Source: Acidimicrobiaceae bacterium (GTDB lineage Bacteria > Actinomycetota > Acidimicrobiia > Acidimicrobiales > Palsa-688). Taken from it: a DNA stretch of 10,972 bases. The DNA is taken from positions 26,913-37,884 of the forward strand of contig PMHU01000038.1 of the NCBI GenBank assembly GCA_003156795.1. The letters are read 5' to 3'. Every line of letters starts with the position of its first letter. The first letter of the stretch is position 1. Shown here in pieces: positions 5,253 to 10,972 of the stretch. A program made the position numbers and the translations under genes. The notes beneath the pieces were generated by a model, which was given only the letters and a program-made list of their open reading frames with translations, made no database searches and was not told the origin of the DNA.

Positions 5253-6742
5253 TGGCCGACGCCACGAGTGGGCTGGCCGAGCGCATCGGTGCGGTCGTCG
5301 GTATCGAACCTGCGGCGCCCGCTCTCGAATTCGACCATAGGTGGAGCACGTGGGGGGACCTGAGTGCAACCATCGATTCGGTGGCGGCCCAGGTCAAGTC
5401 CCCGGGGGTCGAGGTCGCCATCCTGCTCCGGAACAGCCCCTTCCACGTCGGCCTGGTCCTCGGAGTGTTGCGCGCTGGGGGATGCGTGGTGACCATCAAC
5501 CCCGAGCGCGGACTCGAACGCACCAGAGACGACATAGCCGAGCTCGACGTGCCGCTAGTCGGGGGCGCGCCCGAGGACCTTGAGTCTCTTGTTGGGGCCG
5601 ACCACCGCTGCACCACCCTCAGCGCCAACGACCTCGCGGAGCCCATCGAGGTGAGTCCGGGCGTATCAGACCCCGCGGTTGAACGCCGCCCGGGCATCGC
5701 GGTACGGATGCTCACGAGCGGCACGACCGGACCTCCGAAGCGCATCGACTTGAGCTACGAGACTCTGGAACGGGTTCTCGTCGGCGCCAAGCACTACGAG
5801 CGAAATCCCGACCGGTCGGTCCGGTTGCGGTCCGGAGTCGCCATCGTCAACTCGCCGCTCGTCCACCTGGGCGGACTGTTTCGCGTTCTCCAATGCGTCA
5901 ATGACGGCCGATCTTTCTGTTTGCTGGAACGCTTTACCGTCGAAGCGTGGGTGGACGCCGTCCGCCGCCATGGCCCAAAGACCGTAAGTCTCGTACCGGC
6001 GGCTCTGCGAATGGTCTTGGAAAGCGACGTCGACCCTGCCCACTTGGCCAGCATCCGCTCCGTCGTCTGCGGTACAGCTCCGCTGTCACCCGACGACGCG
6101 GATGCGTTCACGGCCAGATTCGGCATTCCCGTGCTCATCTCCTACGCCGCCACCGAGTTCGGCGGCGGGGTCGCCGGGTGGAACCTCACTGACCACCAGG
6201 AGTTCTGGGCGACCAAGCGGGGCAGCGTCGGTCGAGCCCACCCGGGCTGCGGCCTTCGCATCGTCGATGGCGACGACGGGCACCTCCTCGGCCCCAACCA
6301 GGAAGGCCTGCTCGAGGTGAAGGCCGAGCAACTCGACTCCGGCTCCTCATGGACGCGCACCACGGACCTAGCCCGGCTCGACGCCGACGGCTTCTTGTGG
6401 ATCGTGGGACGGGCGGACCAAGCGATCATTCGCGGCGGGTTCAAGGTTCGAGCCGAAGACGTGAGCGCGGCACTCGAGCGCCATGCATCAGTTCGGGGTG
6501 CTGCCGTGGTGAGCATGCCCGATGCGCGGCTCGGTGAAGTACCCGTCGCAGCAGTCGAGCTGCGCCCTGGAGCTACCGCTACCCCCGAAGAACTCAAGGC
6601 TCATGCGTCGAGGATGCTGGCTCGCTACGAATTGCCGACGACGATCCTCATCGTCGATCGGCTGCCCAGGACCTCATCAGCAAAGGTGGACCTCGTCGGA
6701 GTCCGCGCCCTGTTTGCACTCGGCATGTATAAGGGAACGTGA
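5252..6742 (+). CDS. AMP-forming acyl-CoA ligase (ANL superfamily), first of three
   Basis: It probably activates a carboxylic acid to its CoA thioester through an acyl-adenylate. 496 residues, slightly short for the family. ANL motifs appear in order: P-loop LTSGTTGPPK (154-163), SPLVHLGG (201-208), SYAATEFGGG (297-306) where most relatives have YGxTE, the ribose-binding Asp372 in RTTDLARLDADGF (369-381), the hinge GRADQAIIRGGFKVRAEDV (386-404), and catalytic Lys478 in PRTSSAKVDL (472-481). All key residues are therefore present. It is clearly different from the two downstream ligases and shorter in its N-terminal domain. The ATG at 5252 overlaps the preceding stop by one base. A TTG one codon upstream is an alternative, and CAGGAG lies upstream at 5232-5237. 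Only one base separates its stop from the next gene's leader. The substrate is unknown. Confidence 0.92.
   Translation: MADATSGLAERIGAVVGIEPAAPALEFDHRWSTWGDLSATIDSVAAQVKSPGVEVAILLRNSPFHVGLVLGVLRAGGCVVTINPERGLERTRDDIAELDVPLVGGAPEDLESLVGADHRCTTLSANDLAEPIEVSPGVSDPAVERRPGIAVRMLTSGTTGPPKRIDLSYETLERVLVGAKHYERNPDRSVRLRSGVAIVNSPLVHLGGLFRVLQCVNDGRSFCLLERFTVEAWVDAVRRHGPKTVSLVPAALRMVLESDVDPAHLASIRSVVCGTAPLSPDDADAFTARFGIPVLISYAATEFGGGVAGWNLTDHQEFWATKRGSVGRAHPGCGLRIVDGDDGHLLGPNQEGLLEVKAEQLDSGSSWTRTTDLARLDADGFLWIVGRADQAIIRGGFKVRAEDVSAALERHASVRGAAVVSMPDARLGEVPVAAVELRPGATATPEELKAHASRMLARYELPTTILIVDRLPRTSSAKVDLVGVRALFALGMYKGT
6732..6736 (+). promoter_or_regulatory. Ribosome binding site fixing the thioesterase start
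   Basis: AGGGA lies seven bases before the ATG at 6744, inside the last codons of the ligase gene. It decides for the internal ATG over the long upstream extension of this frame, which overlaps the ligase and has no coding character. Confidence 0.55.
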
Positions 6743-6743
6743 G

Positions 6744-7379
6744 ATGGTTTGGACTTTCGGTGAGGAGCCCCTTCCTCAGACGTCATCGCTCGCCACGGTC
6801 CTCCGCCGGATCGCGGGCTTGGCCATGGCGCTCGAATCTGAGGAAACGCTCGTTGACGACATCACGTCGACATTGGCCGAGGCTGAGGGCCGGCTCGACT
6901 CGCTCAGTCCTGCCAGCCTGACCCCTCGGGTTGGCCAGTTGGCGAGCAGCGATGGTCGCGTGTATCTCGATCACTCCCGGGACATCGGTGCGTACAACCC
7001 GTGCTTCCCCGTATACGTCATCACCGTCGACGGAGATCGGGCGTCGGGCAACGTCGAGTTCCCGCTCGTCTACGAAGGCCCGCCGGGTGTGGTCCACGGT
7101 GGATTCCTGGCCGTGTTCTTCGATTCCGTGATCCAACACCACAACTGCGACGTCGGTGTTGCCGGTAAGACCACATCGCTTTCGCTGCGGTACCTGCGTC
7201 CGACACCTTTGCTCAGCGTCCTCGATTTCACGATCGACAGGTCGGTGGAATCGGATCGGATCACCTCCGCTGCCCGGCTCGTGAGCGGCGGGGTGGTTCT
7301 GTGCGAAGCGCAAATGACTGCCGTCGCCAGCGACCGGTCGAACCTTCCGGAGGTCTCGCCGAGGAGGAGCGGGGCGTGA
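6744..7379 (+). CDS. Hotdog-fold acyl-CoA thioesterase, PaaI-like
   Basis: It probably hydrolyses an acyl-CoA, acting in the cytoplasm as a release or housekeeping step beside the three ligases. 211 residues. The hotdog domain occupies about 75-196 and carries VVHGGFLAVFFDS (116-128). His118-Gly119-Gly120 and Asp127 match the HGGxxAxxxD signature of PaaI/4HBT enzymes. A long strand pattern follows (TTSLSLRYLRPTPL). The first 75 residues are helical with a Leu/Glu-rich stretch (24-55) and are not part of the basic PaaI domain. They may be an oligomerisation arm, which resembles longer actinobacterial family members. The start is two bases after the ligase stop. Its last codons encode GAGGAGGAG, the ribosome binding site of the next gene, and its stop overlaps that gene's GTG. 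Thioester hydrolysis is well supported; the substrate is unknown. Confidence 0.88.
   Translation: MVWTFGEEPLPQTSSLATVLRRIAGLAMALESEETLVDDITSTLAEAEGRLDSLSPASLTPRVGQLASSDGRVYLDHSRDIGAYNPCFPVYVITVDGDRASGNVEFPLVYEGPPGVVHGGFLAVFFDSVIQHHNCDVGVAGKTTSLSLRYLRPTPLLSVLDFTIDRSVESDRITSAARLVSGGVVLCEAQMTAVASDRSNLPEVSPRRSGA
7361..7369 (+). promoter_or_regulatory. Strong ribosome binding site for the GTG start at 7376
   Basis: GAGGAGGAG ends six bases before the GTG at 7376. It is the strongest Shine-Dalgarno sequence in the operon and decides the start against the upstream in-frame ATG at 7301. It suggests that the second ligase is well translated. Confidence 0.7.
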
Positions 7380-9001
7380 TATCGGAGCTCATCGACGCAG
7401 GAGACGGGCTCCTCCTCACCTTGCCCGAGTTGCTCCGGCGCCAGGTCGACGTGATGGGGGAGGCCTCCCTCCTGGTGTGCGACGACGACGTTCTCAGCTA
7501 CACCGAGGCCGATGCGCGCTCCGCCCGCGTGGCGAAGGGTCTGCTGGCGATAGGCGCGGGCAAGGGCACCCACGTCGGACTGCTATTTCCGAACGGACCC
7601 GACTTTGTAACCAGCTGGCTCGCGGCCTGCCGGATCGGCGCCATCGGCGTCCCCATCAGCACCTTCTCGACCAGTGCCGAGCTCCGGGTACTTCTGGACG
7701 GCGCAGACGTCGAAGTACTGCTAAGCACGGCGTCCTACAGGTCCCACGACTACATCGCAGCTCTGCAGGATGCGGTGCCCGGGTTCGATCTGACAGGCGA
7801 CCCGCCCGTGTTCTCTGTATCGTTGCCGTCGCTCCGGCACCTGGCGTTCACGCCTCAGGTCGGACGGGCGGAGCGATGGTCGATCGAGTCGCTCGAGGAA
7901 CGGGGCGCAGCAGTGAGCGATGAAGTCCTGCGCAAGGTCGAGGCAGCCGTCTCGCTGTCCGACCGCTTCGTCATCGTCCATACGTCGGGCTCTACCAGCC
8001 GACCGAAAGGCGTGATCCACACCCACGGTGCGCTCATCCGTCACACCAACAACCTCAACGAGCTGCGCCGTTTCTCGGCCGGTGAGATCCTCTTCTCGAA
8101 TTCCCCCTTCTTCTGGATAGGCGGACTGGCCTACGCCCTCCTTGGTGCCCTCGTTGCCGGTGGCCGATTGGTCTGCTCGAATGCACCCGACGCCGCCGGC
8201 GTTCTCGACCTGCTCGAGCGCGAGCGCCCGGCCATGGTCAACGGGTTCGCGCAGTCGGTCGCCCATCTTCCGTCGGACCCGAGCTTCCCAGCGCGTGATC
8301 TCTCCTCGATCCGAAGGGGGAACCTGTTTCCGATCATGCCCACTGACGTACGTCCGGTGGACCCCGAGCTCCGACACGCCATGCTCGGAATGACCGAGAC
8401 GGGCAGCGTCTGCCTGCTCAGCGCCGATGAGAGCGACCAGCCAGAGCACCGGCGCGGGTCGTTCGGTCGCCCGGCGCCGGGATTCGAAGCCGTCGTATTC
8501 GATCCGGACGCCGGAGCTTTGTGCAGCACGAACGAATTGGGGGAGCTGCTTCTTCGCGGCCCGTTCATGATGGAGGGGTACTACGGCCTCGAGCGACATG
8601 AGGTCTTCGACGAAAACGGCTGGTACCACACCGGGGACCTGGTAACTGTCGACCAGGACGGATATTTCTATTTCAAGGGACGTCGGGGTGAAATGATCAA
8701 GACCGCCGGCGCCAACGTGTCGCCGCGTGAGGTGGAGGCGGCGATCCGGGAGGTCGCCGATCTGCGTTCTCACGTCGTCGGGATCGACGACCTGGCACGG
8801 GGTCAGATCGTCGGCGCTCTCGTCGTTGTTCCCACCGGTGGTTCGGTTGACGCCGAGGGGTTGCGGGCGCGACTCTCGGATCATCTTTCGACCTACAAGG
8901 TCCCGAGGCGGATCCGTCTGGTAGGCGAGGACGAGGTTCCGGTTATGTCCAGCGGCAAGCTCGACTTATTGGCCTTGAAGGAGCTATTGAGTGAGCCCTG
9001 A
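7376..9001 (+). CDS. AMP-forming acyl-CoA ligase (ANL superfamily), second of three
   Basis: A probable acyl-CoA ligase, 541 residues from a GTG that overlaps the thioesterase stop (GTGA). Motifs in order: P-loop HTSGSTSRPKG (202-212), SPFFWIGG (243-250), GMTETG (338-343), GWYHTGDLVTVDQDGY (415-430) with Asp421, the hinge GRRGEMIKTAGANVSPREVE (435-454), and catalytic Lys528 in MSSGKLDLLAL (524-534). All catalytic residues are present. One P-loop position is odd: Ser208 replaces the usual Gly in TSGTTGxPKG. The protein shares with the next ligase the segments FFWxGG, LERER, DPSF/HPSF followed by DLSS, GMTE and a G-S-x-G-R-P block, so the two are tandem paralogues. The acyl substrate is not readable from sequence; candidates are medium- or branched-chain, aromatic or polycyclic acids. 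Confidence 0.92.
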   Translation: MISELIDAGDGLLLTLPELLRRQVDVMGEASLLVCDDDVLSYTEADARSARVAKGLLAIGAGKGTHVGLLFPNGPDFVTSWLAACRIGAIGVPISTFSTSAELRVLLDGADVEVLLSTASYRSHDYIAALQDAVPGFDLTGDPPVFSVSLPSLRHLAFTPQVGRAERWSIESLEERGAAVSDEVLRKVEAAVSLSDRFVIVHTSGSTSRPKGVIHTHGALIRHTNNLNELRRFSAGEILFSNSPFFWIGGLAYALLGALVAGGRLVCSNAPDAAGVLDLLERERPAMVNGFAQSVAHLPSDPSFPARDLSSIRRGNLFPIMPTDVRPVDPELRHAMLGMTETGSVCLLSADESDQPEHRRGSFGRPAPGFEAVVFDPDAGALCSTNELGELLLRGPFMMEGYYGLERHEVFDENGWYHTGDLVTVDQDGYFYFKGRRGEMIKTAGANVSPREVEAAIREVADLRSHVVGIDDLARGQIVGALVVVPTGGSVDAEGLRARLSDHLSTYKVPRRIRLVGEDEVPVMSSGKLDLLALKELLSEP

Positions 9002-10562
9002 GGCCCAAACGATTCCACAGCTGATGGCGCAGCGCTGTCGAGAAGACGCCGACGTGGAAGCAATCGTGAGCGACGATCGCGCCATCACCTACCGGGAACT
9101 CGACGCGGCCAGTCGGGTCACCGCGGCCCGGCTCGTCGCGGCCGGAGCGACAAAAGCGTCTCGGGTGGGTGTCCTGATGCCGAACGGGATCGAGTGGGCG
9201 ACTGCAGCCCTGGCAGTCATGAGAACGGGTGCGACCCTCGTACCACTCAGCACCCTGCTGCGGCCCCCGGAGCTTCTGGCTCAGATCGAATTGGCTGCGG
9301 TTACGGAGCTCGTCGTAATACGAGTCTTCCGAGACCGCGATTACATCAACGACCTCGAAGCGATCGCGCCGGGGGCAGGCACCCATGGGTCCGCCGCCCA
9401 CCGGCACCGGACGCTTCCTTCTTTGCGCCACCTTTGGACGTGGGACGGCCTGCCCGAGGCCGCCGCTTCGGACCGCCTGATGGAGGCGTTGGAGCAGAGG
9501 GTCCGGCCGGCCGATGACATGGCGATCCTGTTTACCTCCGGAAGCAGAGGCACTCCGAAGGGGGTGGTACATACCCACGGGAACGCCCTGCGGGCAACCC
9601 GCGCCGGCCTCGACAGTCGCTGCGTCAAGAAGGGGTCGCGGCTCTACATCCCGATGCCGTTCTTCTGGATGGGCGGCTTCGGCGGCGGCTTTCTCTCTGC
9701 GCTCGCGGTTGGAGCCACCTTGCTCACCGAATCGATCCCCGAGCCGGCCCGCACCATTCGATTCCTGGAGCGCGAGCGGGTCACATTATTTCGGGGATGG
9801 CCCGACCAGGCCGCCCGCATTGCCGATCATCCGTCCTTCGCCGCTGCCGACCTGTCGTCGTTGAGCCCGGGCAGCCTCGATGCGGTGCTCCCCCCAGCTC
9901 AACGGTCCGAGCCGGGAGTCCGCGCCAACCTCTTCGGAATGACGGAGTCTTTTGGTCCCTACTGCGGCGACCGGCTCGACGTTGACCTGCCACCGTCCAA
10001 GCGGGGCAGCTGCGGTCGGCCCTTCGCCGGAGTCGAAGTGCGCGTCACCCACCTCGAGGAAGGCTGGGTAGTCGAGCCAGGGGTCAGAGGGCAGATCGAG
10101 CTGCGGGGACCGAACCTGATGCGGGGCATCTGCGGGCGCGCCCGGTCCGACGTGTTCAACGCGGACGGCTATTACCGTACCGGCGACGTCGGAACGCTCG
10201 ATGCAGACGGCTACCTCTGGTACGGGGGGCGCCTCGACGACATGCTCAAGATCCGGGGGGCGACCGTGTACCCGAGCGAGGTCGAGTCCGGCGTGGTCGC
10301 GATTCCAGGCGTAGAGCGGGCCTTCGTCACCAACGTGATCGATGACGGTGCAACCGAACGCATCGGGGCGGCGGTGATTGGAGCGTCCTGCCCGGACCTG
10401 GCCGACCTGGTACGGGAGGCGCGAGATCGGCTCAGCTCGTTCAAAGTCCCGACCGTCTGGCTGATCCTCCGACACCTCGACGAGGTCCCGGTTTCGTCTA
10501 CCGGCAAAGTCGACAAGGCCGCGTTGCAGGATCTGCTGCGAACACGGGGCGTGTCGTCGTAG
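8991..10562 (+). CDS. AMP-forming acyl-CoA ligase (ANL superfamily), third of three
   Basis: A probable acyl-CoA ligase, 523 residues. The GTG at 8991 lies inside the end of the preceding gene (11-base overlap) and has AAGGAG seven bases upstream (8978-8983). Motifs in order: P-loop FTSGSRGTPKG (181-191), MPFFWMGG (222-229), LFGMTESFG (314-322), YYRTGDVGTLDADGY (394-408) with Asp399, the hinge GGRLDDMLKIRGATVYPSEVE (412-432), and catalytic Lys506 in VSSTGKVDK (501-509). Arg186 in the P-loop replaces a usually Thr/Ser position. The protein is most like the ligase just upstream, which suggests duplication followed by divergence in substrate. It is the last gene of the operon and faces a convergent dehydrogenase 29 bases away. 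The enzyme class is clear; the substrate is unknown. Confidence 0.92.
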   Translation: MSPEAQTIPQLMAQRCREDADVEAIVSDDRAITYRELDAASRVTAARLVAAGATKASRVGVLMPNGIEWATAALAVMRTGATLVPLSTLLRPPELLAQIELAAVTELVVIRVFRDRDYINDLEAIAPGAGTHGSAAHRHRTLPSLRHLWTWDGLPEAAASDRLMEALEQRVRPADDMAILFTSGSRGTPKGVVHTHGNALRATRAGLDSRCVKKGSRLYIPMPFFWMGGFGGGFLSALAVGATLLTESIPEPARTIRFLERERVTLFRGWPDQAARIADHPSFAAADLSSLSPGSLDAVLPPAQRSEPGVRANLFGMTESFGPYCGDRLDVDLPPSKRGSCGRPFAGVEVRVTHLEEGWVVEPGVRGQIELRGPNLMRGICGRARSDVFNADGYYRTGDVGTLDADGYLWYGGRLDDMLKIRGATVYPSEVESGVVAIPGVERAFVTNVIDDGATERIGAAVIGASCPDLADLVREARDRLSSFKVPTVWLILRHLDEVPVSSTGKVDKAALQDLLRTRGVSS

Positions 10563-10591
10563 CCGTCCGCACCGACCGCCTCAGGTCAGTG
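10563..10591. other. Convergent gap between ligase and dehydrogenase
   Basis: These 29 bases separate two stop codons on opposite strands. No hairpin followed by a T-tract is visible, so the terminators of both transcripts cannot be placed from sequence. Confidence 0.4.
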
Positions 10592-10972
10592 TCAACTCTG
10601 GGCCTCGGCGATGCGGGCGGGGATGTCGGGGTATCGCATCGTGTGTGCTCCGCCGTCGATGAGATGAAGGGAGCCGGTAATGAATCCGGCTTCCTCGGAG
10701 GTGAGAAAGGCGACCAGATTTGCGATCTCGTCGGGAGTCGCGTGTCGGCCGAGCGGCGTGTTCTCCTCGAACTCGTCCACGAGCTTGGGCAAGAGCCACA
10801 TGGGGTCGGTGAGGCCCGTCCTCACCAGCCCCGGTGCCACGGCGTTGACCCGAATGCCGGACTGGCCCAGCTCCAGAGCGGCCACTTGAACGAGCATGGC
10901 GGCGGCCGCCTTCGCCGCGCAATATGCACTGAGCCCGGCTCCCGGCTGAACGGCGTTGAGGCTGGTCGTCAG
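10592..10972 (-). CDS. Short-chain dehydrogenase/reductase (SDR), 5' part outside window
   Basis: An NAD(P)-dependent oxidoreductase of the classical SDR family. 126 C-terminal residues are visible and the frame is open to the window edge, so the Rossmann N-terminus with the cofactor-binding glycines is missing from view. The ATG at 10897 is internal. The visible part starts with the catalytic block: Ser4, then Tyr17 and Lys21 in SAYCAAK (thirteen residues between Ser and Tyr, as in the family). This is followed by ALELGQSGIRVNAVAPGLV and the typical end ITGSLHLIDGG (about 102-112). It probably oxidises a hydroxyl or reduces a ketone, perhaps on an acyl-CoA or sterol-like intermediate. It converges on the ligase operon and is not part of it. 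Membership in the same pathway is suggested by location only. Confidence 0.9.
   Translation of the reverse strand: MTTSLNAVQPGAGLSAYCAAKAAAAMLVQVAALELGQSGIRVNAVAPGLVRTGLTDPMWLLPKLVDEFEENTPLGRHATPDEIANLVAFLTSEEAGFITGSLHLIDGGAHTMRYPDIPARIAEAQS

Noticed and set aside
6522..6743. N-terminal extension of the thioesterase frame upstream to 6522
   Set aside because: It overlaps the end of the first ligase, encodes a Ser/Arg/Cys-rich shadow sequence, and the ATG at 6744 has its own ribosome binding site.
7301..7375. Upstream ATG for the second ligase
   Set aside because: The 25 extra residues are the shadow of the thioesterase gene; GAGGAGGAG and the GTGA overlap point to 7376.
7721..8884. Long - strand open frame (387 codons) antisense to the second ligase
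   Set aside because: It lies wholly opposite a gene with all ANL motifs, its translation matches no family I know, and long antisense frames are common in GC-rich genomes.
9786..10475. Long - strand open frame (229 codons) antisense to the third ligase
   Set aside because: It is explained as a mirror of the high-GC third positions of the ligase; no domain motif was seen.
10563..10591. Intrinsic terminator at the end of the operon
   Set aside because: No stable stem with a T-tract was seen in the gap.

Overview
The window comes from a GC-rich bacterium, most likely an actinobacterium. GTG starts are frequent, third codon positions are mostly G or C, gene ends overlap tightly, and multiple crotonases, acyl-CoA ligases and TetR/GntR regulators occur together, as in the lipid- and steroid-type catabolic regions of Mycobacterium, Rhodococcus and Acidimicrobiia. 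No rRNA, tRNA, CRISPR array, insertion sequence, phage gene or replication origin was found. The genus cannot be fixed from the sequence alone.

Layout. At the left (+ strand) is the 3' part of a GntR/FadR-type regulator, followed 15 bases later by a PaaG-like crotonase (655-1434). On the - strand are a TetR-family regulator (1502-2332) and a crotonase with a long basic insertion (2551-3450). The 218-base stretch upstream of the TetR gene holds a possible gene remnant. A 219-base divergent intergenic region (3451-3669) with several short palindromes separates this block from a + strand operon of six genes: two crotonases, an acyl-CoA ligase, a hotdog thioesterase and two further acyl-CoA ligases (3670-10562). 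Every junction in this operon is an overlap of 1 to 11 bases or a 1-base gap. At the right edge a short-chain dehydrogenase converges on the operon and is cut by the window end.

How the genes may work together (inference). The ligases would activate carboxylic acids to CoA thioesters. The crotonases would carry out hydration, isomerisation or C-C cleavage of the acyl-CoAs, and the dehydrogenase could oxidise a hydroxyl intermediate. The thioesterase would release CoA from dead-end or final thioesters, and the two regulators would sense the substrate or its CoA ester. No acyl-CoA dehydrogenase, thiolase or oxygenase is visible, so this is only part of a pathway and the substrate is unknown.

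The most unusual points are three AMP-forming ligases in one translationally coupled operon, two of them tandem paralogues with different P-loop substitutions, and a pair of crotonases in which the two classical hydratase glutamates are replaced by Asp/His and Tyr/His.
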